Part shown: positions 18,793 to 30,054 of the stretch, one piece after another | How positions within the stretch are numbered: the stretch's first letter is position 1 | How the letters are laid out: each line of letters starts with the position of its first letter | Source of the DNA: Aestuariimicrobium sp. p3-SID1156 | GTDB taxonomy: Bacteria > Actinomycetota > Actinomycetes > Propionibacteriales > Propionibacteriaceae | DNA length: 64,000 nucleotides | Assembly: GCF_025144225.1 (NCBI RefSeq) | Contig: NZ_JALXXB010000001.1 | Span: 504,170-568,169, forward strand | Direction of reading: 5' to 3' | Made by a program: the position numbers and the translations under genes | Notes under the pieces: model-generated | What the model was told of the DNA's origin: nothing | Database searches by the model: none | Seen by the model: only the letters and a program-made list of their open reading frames with translations

Positions 18793-18799
18793 CCGCGAA

Positions 18800-20002
18800 T
18801 CAGGCGTACACGCCCGCTGAGGCCAGGTACGCCTCGGCATCGCCGTGCACGCGCACGACCTCCCCGGCGGGGATGAATGCCGCCTGGCCCTTCACCAGCT
18901 CCTGGGTCTCGTCGGCCGTTGCGCAGTCCAGGAAGCCGTCCAGGACGAACAGGATGCGTGCCCCCTCGGTAGCCGGGAGCAGGGTCGGCTCGCAGGAATC
19001 AGTGCCGCGTCCGACGTGGATCTTCCACAGCGCGAACTCCGGGGCGTCCGTGGGGTAGTGCACCAGCCCGGGCGCAGGCATCTGGGGAGTGACCAGCGCC
19101 TTCTCCTCACCGGTGAAGGTGAGCACCTGGAGCAGGCCGTCGACGTCGATGTGCTTGACGGTGAGGCCGCCGCGCAGGACGTTGTCGGAATTGGCCATGA
19201 TCTCCACGCAGGTGCCGCGCATGTGGGCGTGCAGGTTGCCGGGCTCCAGATAGGTGGCCTCCCCCGGCTTCAGCTCGACCCTGTTCAACAGGAGCGCCGC
19301 CAGGATCCCGCGATCACCGGGGTAGTACTCGTCCAGTTCCAGGGCAGTCCGTGCGAACCTGCCCATCTCGCTGTCCTCGTCGCGGTAGGGGAGGCAGGCA
19401 GCCACCACCTGGTCGACCAGCCCGCGACGCTCCTCCGACAGGCTCAGGGCGTCCAGGAAGACCTCGGCGAGCGCCGCACTGCCGCCCCGCTGGGTGAGGG
19501 GCCCAATGACGCTGTCCAGGCCGGGAACGCTGAGGCGCTCGAACAGGGCTGCTGTCTGGGAGGCGGGGCGGAAGCCGCTGAGGGTCACGAAATCGGTGAG
19601 CGCGAGCGCCATCTCCGGCTTGGGCCAGTCGTCCTTGTAGGTGCGATCGGACGCCTGGAGGTCGATGCCCTCGTCGTTCTCCTTGGCGAAACCGGCCTCG
19701 GCTTCGGCCCGGTTGGGGTGGGCCTGCAGACTCAACGGCTGCCCGGCGGCCAGGATCTTGAGCATGAAGGGGAGCACATCGCCGAAATGTTCACGGGACT
19801 TCTCGCCCAGCACCTCGGGGTGCTCGGTCACCAGGGCAAGCAGGTCGGTATCGTCCTGGGGAAGGCGGCTCGGCTTGAGCGGATGGGCCCCGAGCCACAG
19901 TTCTGCCTGGGGGTCGCCGGTGGGCTCCACGCCGAGCAGACGGGGGATCGAATCGAGCGATCCCCAGGCGTAGTTCTGGATCGCGCCTTGCAAGAGCTTC
20001 AT
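18800..20002 (-). CDS. manA: Mannose-6-phosphate isomerase, class I
   Basis: Interconverts mannose-6-P and fructose-6-P, linking mannose metabolism and mannosylation precursors to glycolysis. The 400-residue zinc enzyme shows SLQAHPNRAEAEAGFAKENDEG (Gln/His zinc ligands) and the cupin motif LEPGNLHAHMRGTCVEIMANSDNVLRGGLT with a His ligand. ATG 20002 has TAGAAT seven bases upstream. It is transcribed away from the DUF3263 gene. Confidence 0.94.
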   Translation of the reverse strand: MKLLQGAIQNYAWGSLDSIPRLLGVEPTGDPQAELWLGAHPLKPSRLPQDDTDLLALVTEHPEVLGEKSREHFGDVLPFMLKILAAGQPLSLQAHPNRAEAEAGFAKENDEGIDLQASDRTYKDDWPKPEMALALTDFVTLSGFRPASQTAALFERLSVPGLDSVIGPLTQRGGSAALAEVFLDALSLSEERRGLVDQVVAACLPYRDEDSEMGRFARTALELDEYYPGDRGILAALLLNRVELKPGEATYLEPGNLHAHMRGTCVEIMANSDNVLRGGLTVKHIDVDGLLQVLTFTGEEKALVTPQMPAPGLVHYPTDAPEFALWKIHVGRGTDSCEPTLLPATEGARILFVLDGFLDCATADETQELVKGQAAFIPAGEVVRVHGDAEAYLASAGVYA

Positions 20003-20009
20003 GGCCGGG

Positions 20010-20067
20010 ATTCTATCCAGCGCCTCCTTCGGCGATGAATGACAGTCATGTGATTCGAGCGTAGACT
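20010..20067. promoter_or_regulatory. Divergent leaderless promoters, manA and DUF3263 gene
   Basis: Minus strand TAGAAT (20010-20015) is seven bases before ATG 20002. Plus strand TAGACT (20062-20067) is seven bases before ATG 20075. Confidence 0.5.
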
Positions 20068-20074
20068 GCTCCTC

Positions 20075-20357
20075 ATGTCAGCGCAGCGCCACATGTCCGT
20101 CGTCCCTGAGGCGCAGGCCGAGGTCGGCCTCAGCGACCGCGACGCCGCCATCCTGGCCTTCGAGAAGAGTTGGTGGGCGGCCGATGCGTCCAAGGCCAGT
20201 GAGATCCGCGAGCGCTTCAACATGTCGACCACGGCCTACCACCAGATCCTCAACGGGCTGCTGGACAACCCTCACGCCCTGGCCGCCGAACCGCTGCTGG
20301 TCAAGCGCCTGCGTCGCCTGCGGGAATCACGCCAGAAGGCGCGCTCCGCGAGCCGCC

Positions 20358-20374
<17 letters not shown>
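20075..20374 (+). CDS. DUF3263 family helix-turn-helix-like protein
   Basis: Small actinobacterial protein (99 residues) with the DUF3263 core: SDRDAAILAFEKSWW, then ASEIRERFNMSTTAYHQILNGLLDNPHAL, which looks like a helix-turn-helix, then a basic tail KRLRRLRESRQKARSASR. A DNA-binding role is inferred; none is proven to my knowledge. ATG 20075 is preferred to the ATG six codons later because of TAGACT spacing. The 3' end overlaps the convergent membrane-protein gene by 17 bases. Confidence 0.75.
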
Positions 20375-22602
<2,228 letters not shown>

Positions 22603-22628
22603 GCCCAGCCACTCGCTGAACAACACGG

Positions 22629-22658
22629 ACGGGCGGTCCCCCAAGGGGGGCCGCCCGT
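22629..22658 (+). terminator. groEL terminator
   Basis: ACGGGCGGtCCCCC stem, AA loop and GGGGGgCCGCCCGT, followed by TTTCGTGT. Strong intrinsic terminator just after groEL, facing the convergent DUF6056 gene. Confidence 0.9.
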
Positions 22659-22677
22659 TTCGTGTGCCGTGCGGGTC

Positions 22678-24228
22678 TCAGCGAGCCCTGGGAGGCTTGA
22701 TCCTGCGGGAATCGGTCGTCACGAACTTCACATCCTTGGGGATGCCGTAGTAGCGCTCGAAGGCGAGTTCATAACGGGGGACCGAGAAGGAGTTGTTGTA
22801 GCCGGCGTCGTTCACCGGCATCGGCCAGGGCAGCACCACACGGTTGAGCTCACCAGCTGCTGCGAGCTCGAACTGGGGCAGCACCCTGGTGGTGACGAAG
22901 CGATGATTCGTGGCCAGGGCCGGTCGTGCCCAGTTCCACCACAGGAAGGAACTGGTGACCAGCATCGCCACGACGATCGCCGGCAGGACCCAGCTGCGAC
23001 GAGCCCGTGCAGCGAGACCGAACAGCGCGGCGATGATCACCACGAGCAGCCACAGCACGGGGACCAGGTACGCGCGGGACTGGCGCACGCCGGTGAGGAC
23101 GGTCGGCGCCCACGAGGCGCAGAAGGCCATCCAGGCCAGCAGCGGCGCGTACCCCCACACGTCCACGAGCTTCCAGAGGGCGACCAGACCCACGAACAGG
23201 GTCCCGAAGAGGCAGAGGGCGAGCAGGGACTGCCACACCAGCATGTTCTGGGCGACGGGCAGGGCAGCGGCGTCCCGCTCGGGGGCGCGCCGCACCCATA
23301 GGTCCCCAGCGATCACCAGACCGACGATGCCGACCGTCCACAGGGCGGGGACCAGCCGCTTCCGTGCAGGGAGGAGGAAGGACCCCAGGGCAGCCACGAC
23401 GGCAAGGACGACCCAGAGTTCCGCGGACGACGCATGCAACGTTCCTCCCGCGAGGGCGACGTTGTGGACGCGGGCGTGGGGCCCGGTGGGGCCGGTGGTC
23501 ATGCGTCCCAGTCGTGCCCACAGGCCGGGCGCCGACATCTGCGCGACGAACCCGAAGAGCCAGGCGCCCACCATGGCCCACGATCGCGCGCCCAGGCGCC
23601 CACGCTTCGCGGCCACCACGACGAGACCGATCCCCAGCAGGGTCCATGAGGCTTGTTCGTGCATCAGTTGGGCCAGCAGACCGGCCGGGATCGCGAAGGC
23701 CAGCCATCGCCAAGAGGGTTCGGCGTCCCGTCGGAGGAGGACCAGGGCAGGGTGGGCCACGAAGACGACGAGAGTGGTGGGGACGAGGTAGTTGACCGCA
23801 GCATCGGCCCAGAAGACCCCGTCGCCGGTGATGTTAGGCCAGACAGCCAGCGCGGTGGGAAGCACGAGCAGGCCGGCGACCAGTCGCAGCTCGCGATGCC
23901 TGCTCCCGAGCCAGCGATGGATCCCGATGCCGAGCAGCGTGTAGCACAACGGTGCGAACCACTTCCACGTATCGAAACCGGGCCGCACGATGAGGCGGAA
24001 AACACCATCACCCAGGCGACCGACGCGCCAGGACCAGTCGTTCCAGACCACGGTTGCCCATTCCTGAACCGTGAACGAGATGCCTGGTCGGTTCGTGATG
24101 GCGACGAACTTGTAGTCATCAGCGGCGGGGTACCAGAACCTGTGCAGATCCCGCCAGGTGCAGAGCGACGCGAGGGCGATGAGAATGCACAACGCGAAGC
24201 GCAGGTGCGAGCGGGAACGGGTCTGCAT
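22678..24228 (-). CDS. Polytopic membrane protein, DUF6056-like
   Basis: The 516-residue protein has roughly ten to twelve membrane segments. It begins with a short cytoplasmic part and a first helix, then an outside loop with PAADDYKFV and WSWRVGRLGDG. An acidic pair early in the first loop is typical of GT-C glycosyltransferase-like proteins and of DUF6056. The C-terminus is a soluble ~60-residue stretch ending in RRIKPPRAR. Together with the divergent GtrA and GtrB genes it suggests transfer of a polyprenyl-linked sugar on the outer face; this is inference. TAGGAT precedes the ATG by seven bases. Confidence 0.65.
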   Translation of the reverse strand: MQTRSRSHLRFALCILIALASLCTWRDLHRFWYPAADDYKFVAITNRPGISFTVQEWATVVWNDWSWRVGRLGDGVFRLIVRPGFDTWKWFAPLCYTLLGIGIHRWLGSRHRELRLVAGLLVLPTALAVWPNITGDGVFWADAAVNYLVPTTLVVFVAHPALVLLRRDAEPSWRWLAFAIPAGLLAQLMHEQASWTLLGIGLVVVAAKRGRLGARSWAMVGAWLFGFVAQMSAPGLWARLGRMTTGPTGPHARVHNVALAGGTLHASSAELWVVLAVVAALGSFLLPARKRLVPALWTVGIVGLVIAGDLWVRRAPERDAAALPVAQNMLVWQSLLALCLFGTLFVGLVALWKLVDVWGYAPLLAWMAFCASWAPTVLTGVRQSRAYLVPVLWLLVVIIAALFGLAARARRSWVLPAIVVAMLVTSSFLWWNWARPALATNHRFVTTRVLPQFELAAAGELNRVVLPWPMPVNDAGYNNSFSVPRYELAFERYYGIPKDVKFVTTDSRRIKPPRAR

Positions 24229-24235
24229 GCGCCGG

Positions 24236-24268
24236 ATCCTATCTGTCCGGGGGTCGGGGCAGTATTCT
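24236..24268. promoter_or_regulatory. Divergent leaderless promoters, DUF6056 and gtrA genes
   Basis: Minus strand TAGGAT (24236-24241) is seven bases before ATG 24228. Plus strand TATTCT (24263-24268) is seven bases before GTG 24276. Confidence 0.5.
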
Positions 24269-24275
24269 CGACCGG

Positions 24276-24677
24276 GTGACCGAACAACTCGCGCGGGTAA
24301 TGCGCTTCGGCATCGTTGGTGTCGCGAACACCACCGTGTACTACCTCATCTATCGGCTGCTGCTGTTGGTGATGCCTTACCTTCCCGCGCACGTGATCGC
24401 CTTCGCCTGCGGCGTGGTGTTCTCCTTCTATGCCAACTGCCTTTTCACCTATCGAGTTCGCCCCACCTGGCGTCGATTCATCGAGTTCCCGGCGACAACC
24501 GCCATCAACTTCCTCATCACCACATTCGGCTCGATGCTGCTGGTGAATGCCTGGGGCGTCTCCCCGAAATGGGCGACGCTGGTGGCAACCGTCGTCGCGA
24601 TCCCATTCACCTATCTCGCGACGACCTTCGTGCTGGCACGTCCGCGCCCTGACACGCCTGCTGCCCAGCACAAGTGA
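24276..24677 (+). CDS. gtrA: GtrA family membrane protein
   Basis: Four-segment membrane protein (133 residues) of the GtrA family, whose members are thought to flip or assist polyprenyl-phosphate-linked sugars. The family pattern RFGIVGVANTTVYYLIY at the start and FACGVVFSFYANCLFTYR in the second helix are clear. GtrB-type glycosyltransferase follows 27 bases downstream, the usual pairing. Confidence 0.86.
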   Translation: MTEQLARVMRFGIVGVANTTVYYLIYRLLLLVMPYLPAHVIAFACGVVFSFYANCLFTYRVRPTWRRFIEFPATTAINFLITTFGSMLLVNAWGVSPKWATLVATVVAIPFTYLATTFVLARPRPDTPAAQHK

Positions 24678-24704
24678 TGACCGCGCCTGTGGGACGATTG
24701 TCGG

Positions 24705-25670
24705 GTGAAACTCGTCTCCTTCATCTTCCCCATCTACAACGAGCAGGAGAACATCAACCTGCTCTGGGAAACGATGCAGCGAGTCACGGCGGACACTCCC
24801 TATCGCTATGAGTACGTCTTCGTCAATGACGGCAGCCGCGATGGCTCGCTCGAACTGTTGAATGAGCTGCACCAGCGCGACGACCGGGTCACGGTCATCG
24901 ACTTCTCGCGCAATTTCGGGCACCAACTCGCGGTCACTGCCGGGCTGGACAGGGCCGAGGGCGATGCGGTCATCATCATGGACTCCGACATGCAGGACCC
25001 GCCCGAGGTGGCGATGGAATTGCTGGCCACCTGGGAGCAGGGCTGGGATGTCGTCTACGCCCAGCGCCGCAGCCGTCAGGATTCGGCCTTCAAGAAGCTG
25101 ACCGCGAGTGCCTTCTACCGCACCCTGCACAGCCTGGCCGACATCGACATCCCCCGCGACACCGGCGACTTCCGCCTGCTTGACCGCAAGGTGGTGCTGG
25201 AGTTGCGGCGCTACCGCGAGCAGGATCGCTTCCTCCGCGGAATGGTGAGCCACGTCGGCTTCCGCCAGACTGCCGTCCAATTCGACCGCCATGCCAGACA
25301 TGCCGGGGAGACCGGCTACCCCTTGCGCAAGATGGTCAAGTTCGCCCTCGACGGCATCTTCGGCTTCTCGTCGAAGCCGCTGCAGCTGATCAGCCGGGTG
25401 GGCTTCCTGGTCGCCGGGCTGGCGGTCATCGGAATCATCTACGCCCTTGTTCGACGCCTCTTCTTCCCCGACCAGGTCGTCTCGGGCTGGACCTTCGTGG
25501 TCATCACCATCCTGGGCGTCGGAGGAGTGCAGCTGTTGATGATGGGCATCATGGGCCAGTATCTGGGGCGGGTGTACTCCCAGGTCCAAGGGCGTCCCCT
25601 CTACTCGGTGCGGTCGATCCTGACGACGCCGGGCGATCAGCACACTCCCAGCGGCGAAGTGCACGCCTGA
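24705..25670 (+). CDS. gtrB: GtrB-like polyprenyl-phosphate glycosyltransferase
   Basis: Family 2 glycosyltransferase (321 residues) that makes polyprenyl-phosphate-sugar from a nucleotide sugar. The GT2 domain spans about 1-230 with FPIYNEQENI, FVNDGSRDGS, DFSRNFGHQ and the metal-binding MDSDMQDPPE. Two C-terminal membrane segments (ISRVGFLVAGLAVIGIIYAL; FVVITILGVGGVQLLMMGIMGQYLG) are typical of GtrB. With GtrA and the DUF6056 protein it would form a surface or teichoic-acid glucosylation cassette. UDP-glucose could come from the pyrophosphorylase at 58213. The GTG start is preceded by GACGAT six bases upstream. Confidence 0.9.
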   Translation: MKLVSFIFPIYNEQENINLLWETMQRVTADTPYRYEYVFVNDGSRDGSLELLNELHQRDDRVTVIDFSRNFGHQLAVTAGLDRAEGDAVIIMDSDMQDPPEVAMELLATWEQGWDVVYAQRRSRQDSAFKKLTASAFYRTLHSLADIDIPRDTGDFRLLDRKVVLELRRYREQDRFLRGMVSHVGFRQTAVQFDRHARHAGETGYPLRKMVKFALDGIFGFSSKPLQLISRVGFLVAGLAVIGIIYALVRRLFFPDQVVSGWTFVVITILGVGGVQLLMMGIMGQYLGRVYSQVQGRPLYSVRSILTTPGDQHTPSGEVHA

Positions 25671-25675
25671 CTGCC

Positions 25676-26377
25676 ATGTCCGGCCTGCTCGAAGTGATCG
25701 CGCTCCACGAGAACGATGCCAAGCGCGCGGAGGAGGGTGGCGCTGACCGCATCGAACTGTGCGGGACCCTCGACTTCCACGGCCTTTCCCCCGAACCCGC
25801 CCGGCTTGAGAAGGTACGGCGCGCCACCACCATCCAGATCCGTCCGATGGTCCGCCTGCGGGAGGGCTTCGGGACCGACGGCGGCGAGGTCACCCGCCTT
25901 CGCGGCCTGATTTCGGCCTATCTGGACGCCGGCGCGGACGGCGTGGTGCTGGGCTTCCTGAACGGCCACGGCGATGTCGACACTGAAGTCGTCCATGCCC
26001 TGGTCGACGTGGGCGACTTCCCCTGGACCTTCCATCGCGCCATCGACCACGCCCTGGACGCCCGCCGCGCCTGGCAGGTGATCCCTTCGCTGCCGCGCGT
26101 CGACCAGGTGCTCACCGCCGGTTCCGCACGAGGCCTCGACAAGGGCCTGGACGACCTGCTCCACACCGCGCGGGAGATCCCCGGCGCCGCAGAACTGATC
26201 ATGGCCGGAGGCGGTCTCGAGGCCGAACATGTGCCCTGGCTGGCTCGCGCCGGCGTGCGAAGCTTCCACATCGGGCGCAAGGCGCGTCCCGGGGGCAGCT
26301 GGAAGGCGTGGGTGGACGCCGAGCTGGTGGCATCCTGGCGCGATCTGGTCGACGCGGAAGTCGCCCACCACCGTTGA
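25676..26377 (+). CDS. cutC: CutC family protein
   Basis: TIM-barrel protein of the CutC family (233 residues), historically linked to copper homeostasis; the biochemical role is unresolved. The N-terminal EVIALHENDAKRAEEGGADRIELC, QIRPMVRLREG, GFLNGHGDVD and FHRAIDH segments follow the family order. It begins five bases after gtrB, so it is probably transcribed with it, though no functional link is evident. Confidence 0.88.
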   Translation: MSGLLEVIALHENDAKRAEEGGADRIELCGTLDFHGLSPEPARLEKVRRATTIQIRPMVRLREGFGTDGGEVTRLRGLISAYLDAGADGVVLGFLNGHGDVDTEVVHALVDVGDFPWTFHRAIDHALDARRAWQVIPSLPRVDQVLTAGSARGLDKGLDDLLHTAREIPGAAELIMAGGGLEAEHVPWLARAGVRSFHIGRKARPGGSWKAWVDAELVASWRDLVDAEVAHHR

Positions 26378-26406
26378 AGTCTGTCGCTTTTGTCGCCCGC
26401 ACCCCG

Positions 26407-26412
26407 TAGTGT
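26407..26412 (+). promoter_or_regulatory. -10 element of the ABC-2 exporter operon
   Basis: TAGTGT ends eight bases before GTG 26421; predicted leaderless start of the three-gene exporter operon. Confidence 0.45.
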
Positions 26413-26420
26413 GCGGACTC

Positions 26421-27350
26421 GTGTCAACCGCCCCCGTGATCCAAGCCCGTGACCTGCGCAAGAAGTACGGCGACTTCACTGCCGTCGACGGCATCAGCTT
26501 CGACGTAATGCCCGGTGAGTCCTTCGGCCTGCTCGGGCCCAACGGCGCCGGCAAGTCCACCACCATGCGCATGATTGGCGGCACCCTGGCCCGCAGCGGC
26601 GGGCAGCTCACCATCAACGGGCTCGATCCGGAGGAGAATGGCCCGGCCGTGCGCGCCCACCTGGGTGTGATCCCGCAGCAGGACAACCTCGACGAGGACC
26701 TGCGCGTCCGCGAGAACCTGATCATGTACGGCCGCTATTTCGGTCTCACGCGCAGCCACCTGAAGGAGAAGTCCCAGGAGCTGCTGGAGTTCGCCCAGCT
26801 CACCGAGAAGGCCGACGAGCGCGTCCGCGAACTCTCCGGCGGCATGAAGCGGCGCCTCACGATTGCTCGAGGGCTGGTCAACGACCCGAAGATCCTGCTG
26901 CTCGACGAACCCACCACCGGCCTCGACCCACAGGCGCGTCACACCTTGTGGGACAGGCTTTTCCGGCTCAAGGAACAGGGCGTCACCCTCATTGTCACCA
27001 CCCACTTCATGGACGAGGCCGAGCAGCTCTGCGATCGTCTGATCGTCGTCGACAAGGGCTCGATCATGGCCGAGGGCTCTCCCGCCCAGTTGATCAGGGA
27101 ATACTCGACCCGCGAGGTACTGGAACTCCGCTTCGGCTCCTCGCGCAATGAGGCGGTGGTCGACCAGCTGGAGCAGCTCGCCGAACGCATCGAGGTGCTC
27201 CCCGACCGCGTCCTGCTCTACACCGCCGACGGGGAGGCGACGCTGGAGAAGGTGACCCAGGCTGGCCTGCAGCCGGTCACCTCGCTGGTCCGTCGCTCCT
27301 CGCTGGAGGACGTCTTCCTCCGCCTCACCGGGAGGACCCTCATTGACTGA
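26421..27350 (+). CDS. ABC-2 exporter ATPase, DrrA/NodI type
   Basis: ATP-binding subunit of a multidrug or lipid-type exporter (309 residues). Walker A GPNGAGKST, signature LSGGMKRRL, Walker B ILLLDEPTTGLD and H-loop TTHFMDEAEQL are intact, followed by a C-terminal ~90-residue extension typical of the DrrA/NodI class. The frame is open far upstream into cutC, but the protein begins at GTG 26421 (VSTAPVIQARDLRKKYG). Its end overlaps the next gene by eight bases. Substrate unknown. Confidence 0.9.
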   Translation: MSTAPVIQARDLRKKYGDFTAVDGISFDVMPGESFGLLGPNGAGKSTTMRMIGGTLARSGGQLTINGLDPEENGPAVRAHLGVIPQQDNLDEDLRVRENLIMYGRYFGLTRSHLKEKSQELLEFAQLTEKADERVRELSGGMKRRLTIARGLVNDPKILLLDEPTTGLDPQARHTLWDRLFRLKEQGVTLIVTTHFMDEAEQLCDRLIVVDKGSIMAEGSPAQLIREYSTREVLELRFGSSRNEAVVDQLEQLAERIEVLPDRVLLYTADGEATLEKVTQAGLQPVTSLVRRSSLEDVFLRLTGRTLID

Positions 27351-28134
27351 GCGAGTACGGCGCTGGGGCGCCCTCTACCACGCCGAGCACTACCTGTTGG
27401 TCGCCCGGGCCTTCCTCTGGACCGTCCTGCTCAACGCCATCGGCACCCCGCTGCTCTACATGGTCGCGATGGGCGTGGGCCTGGGCAGCCTGTTGGACGC
27501 GAAGGGCACCACGGTCGATGGGGTCTCCTACCTCGTCTTCGTCGCGCCCGCGATCATGGTCGCCACCTCTGCCCAGTCCGCCTTCGGGGAGAACACCTAC
27601 ACGGTGATGGCCGGGTTCAAGTGGCAGCGCACCTATTACGGCCCTGCAGCGACGCCGATGGACCCCTCCCAGATCGCCTGGGGACACCAGATCGGTATCG
27701 CGATCAGGTATCTCTTCCAGGCGTCGATGTTCTGGGTGATCATGGTCCTCTTCGATGCCGCTCCCAGTGTCTGGTCGTTCCTGGCGATCCCGGTAACCGT
27801 GCTGACGGCGCTCGCGATGGGTGCGCCGATGCAGGCCTATGCCGCGACCCTGGACAGCGAGGGAGCGCAGTTCACCACGATCCAGCGGTTCGTGGTGATG
27901 CCGATGTTCCTGTTCGCCGGCACCTTCTTCGCCCTCTCCTCGATGCCGATCTACCTGCAGTGGATCGGCTGGATCTCGCCGATGTGGCATGGGTCCCAAC
28001 TCGCCCGCTGGGCAAGCTATGGTCTGGCTGAACCGTGGTGGCTGCGGGTCGTCCATGTCGTGTACCTGGCCGGTCTCTTCCTGCTCGGCGGCACTCTGGC
28101 TGCCCGCACCTATCGACGGAGGTTGTGGAGTTGA
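27343..28134 (+). CDS. ABC-2 permease 1, NodJ-like
   Basis: Membrane subunit (263 residues, six predicted segments) of the same exporter. Conserved features include the amphipathic N-terminus, SAFGENTYTVMAGFKWQRTYYGPAATPMD and FVVMPMFLFAGTFF. The start is an unusual TTG at 27343, supported by GGAGG seven bases upstream inside the ATPase gene; no ATG or GTG near the expected N-terminus exists. It overlaps the ATPase by eight bases and the second permease by four. Confidence 0.85.
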   Translation: MTERVRRWGALYHAEHYLLVARAFLWTVLLNAIGTPLLYMVAMGVGLGSLLDAKGTTVDGVSYLVFVAPAIMVATSAQSAFGENTYTVMAGFKWQRTYYGPAATPMDPSQIAWGHQIGIAIRYLFQASMFWVIMVLFDAAPSVWSFLAIPVTVLTALAMGAPMQAYAATLDSEGAQFTTIQRFVVMPMFLFAGTFFALSSMPIYLQWIGWISPMWHGSQLARWASYGLAEPWWLRVVHVVYLAGLFLLGGTLAARTYRRRLWS

Positions 28135-28931
28135 GCACCGTCCCACGCCCTCTGCGGGGTCTCTACTCGGGAAATCTGGCCGCCGTCCTCGAACGTGGCT
28201 GGATCGCCATCAAGACCCAGAACTGGGTCATCATCATCTCCGGCTTCGTCGAGCCCGTGCTCTACCTGCTCGCCATGGGCCTGGGGGTCGGCGCGCTGGT
28301 GGGCGACGTCGCCGGGCCCGGTGGCAAGCCGATCAGCTACGCGGCCTACATCGCCCCCGCACTGCTGGCGACCTCGGCGATGAACGGCGCCCTCTACGAC
28401 TCGACCACCAACGTCTTCTTCAAGTTGAACTTCGCCAAGCTCTACCAGGCGATGCTGCAGACCGCGTTGGGGCCCATGGACGTCGCGCTCGGTGAGATCG
28501 TGCTGGCGCTGCTTCGCGGCCTGCTCTACGCCATCGCCTTCATGATCCTGATCGCCGGCCTCGGGCTGGCGACGAGCTGGTGGGCAATCCTGATGATCCC
28601 CGCTGCGCTGCTGATCGCTTTCGGCTTCGCCAGTATCGGGATGGGGATCACCAGCTTCATCAAGAACTTCCAGGGCCTGGACATCATCACCTTCGTGATG
28701 CTGCCGATGTTCCTGTTCTCGGCGACGCTGTACCCCATCGAGGTCTTCCCGGCCGCGATCCAGTGGTTCATCAAGGCGATGCCGCTGTGGCATGGCGTGG
28801 AGATGATGCGCCACCTCTCCGTGGGCCACATCACCGGGGCGACGCTCGGTCACATGGCCTACTTCGTGGCCATGTCCCTGGCAGGGATGGTCATGACCAC
28901 GCTGCGGCTACGCAAGCTGTTCCTGCGCTGA
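28131..28931 (+). CDS. ABC-2 permease 2, NodJ-like
   Basis: Second ABC-2 permease (266 residues, six predicted segments), related to its neighbour: PMFLFSATLYPIEVFP corresponds to PMFLFAGTFF in permease 1, so the exporter is probably a heterodimer of duplicated subunits. It also starts with TTG (28131), overlapping the previous stop as TTGA, with GGAGG eight bases upstream. The 3' end overlaps the convergent MalY-type gene by 24 bases. Confidence 0.85.
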   Translation: MSTVPRPLRGLYSGNLAAVLERGWIAIKTQNWVIIISGFVEPVLYLLAMGLGVGALVGDVAGPGGKPISYAAYIAPALLATSAMNGALYDSTTNVFFKLNFAKLYQAMLQTALGPMDVALGEIVLALLRGLLYAIAFMILIAGLGLATSWWAILMIPAALLIAFGFASIGMGITSFIKNFQGLDIITFVMLPMFLFSATLYPIEVFPAAIQWFIKAMPLWHGVEMMRHLSVGHITGATLGHMAYFVAMSLAGMVMTTLRLRKLFLR

Positions 28932-30047
28932 GGCGCCCATCCGTTCCAGAATCTCGGACAGCACCGGGCGCGGGGTAGCGAAGTTGAGCCGGACGCTGCC
29001 GCGTCCCCCCTCGCCACACAGCGCGCCATCGGTGACCGCCACGTTCGCCCTGTCCAGGAAGAACTTGGCGGGCGAGGTGGGTAGGTCGAGGGCGGTGCAG
29101 TCCAGCCAGGCCAGGTAGGTGCCCTGGTTCGGGATAAACTCGACCCCCGGCAGCACGGTCGGGAGCATCTCCTGGATCAGGCGCTGGTTGCCCTCAAGGT
29201 AGGTGATCACCTCCGCCAGCCAGGGCTCTCCGTCGGAATAGGCGGCGATGTTGGCCAGGACGCCCGGCGTGGCCGGCTCGTGCAGGTCGGTCGGCTGCAA
29301 CGTGGTGCCGTCGGTGATGACCAGCTGGGCGCACTTGTAGCCGGCCAGATTCCAGGCCTTGGACGCCGACAGGGCGGTGATCGAGTGGCTCGCCGCGGCG
29401 TCCGAGACGGTGGGGTAGGGGATGTGACGGGCACCGTTGAGGGTGAGCGGCGCGTGGATCTCGTCGTTGAAGACCCGCCCGTGGTGGCGCTCCACGATCT
29501 CGCTGATCGTGGCGAGTTCGTCGGCGGTGTACACCTTGCCGATCGGGTTGTGCGGGTTGCACAGGACCAGCAGGTCGCCCTCACCGAAAGCGGCATCCAG
29601 GGCGTCGAAGTCCACCAGCCACTCGCCCTCGGCCCTGATCATCGGGACCTGCACCAGTTCATGCCCATACGCCCCGGGCAGGGTCATGAACGGCATGTAG
29701 GCCGGCGTGGGCACGATGACGCGGGCGTCCGGAGAGATGTGGCGGTTCATGGTGATGACCATCCCGGCCAGCACGTCGGGGATGGCGTGGACCTGGTCCG
29801 GGCTGACCGACCAGCCATAGCGACCCGAGAGGAAATCTGTCGTGCTGGTCTGCAGGTCCTGGGTCCATCGCGGGGTGAGGTAGCCGGACTGCCCCAGGTC
29901 AATCGACTCATGGAGTCGCGCCTTGATCGGTTCGGCCAACCCGAAGTCCATCTCGGCGATGAACGCGCCCAGGGCGTCGCCCATGCGGCTCCACTTGCTG
30001 CCGCCAATGCGGAAGAGGTCCTCGGTGGTGATCTGGTCGAAATCCAT
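28908..30047 (-). CDS. MalY/PatB-type PLP-dependent C-S lyase
   Basis: Fold-type I PLP enzyme (379 residues) of the MalY/PatB cystathionine beta-lyase group, which converts cystathionine to homocysteine or releases sulfide from cysteine conjugates. The pyridoxal lysine lies in SASKAWN; NPHNPIGKVY and the C-terminal GSVRLNFATP Arg segment match. In E. coli MalY also represses the maltose regulon, but nothing shows that here. ATG 30047 is chosen over longer upstream frames because TAGTGT lies seven bases upstream. It could supply methionine-cycle intermediates. Confidence 0.88.
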   Translation of the reverse strand: MDFDQITTEDLFRIGGSKWSRMGDALGAFIAEMDFGLAEPIKARLHESIDLGQSGYLTPRWTQDLQTSTTDFLSGRYGWSVSPDQVHAIPDVLAGMVITMNRHISPDARVIVPTPAYMPFMTLPGAYGHELVQVPMIRAEGEWLVDFDALDAAFGEGDLLVLCNPHNPIGKVYTADELATISEIVERHHGRVFNDEIHAPLTLNGARHIPYPTVSDAAASHSITALSASKAWNLAGYKCAQLVITDGTTLQPTDLHEPATPGVLANIAAYSDGEPWLAEVITYLEGNQRLIQEMLPTVLPGVEFIPNQGTYLAWLDCTALDLPTSPAKFFLDRANVAVTDGALCGEGGRGSVRLNFATPRPVLSEILERMGASAQEQLA

Positions 30048-30054
30048 GGTTACG

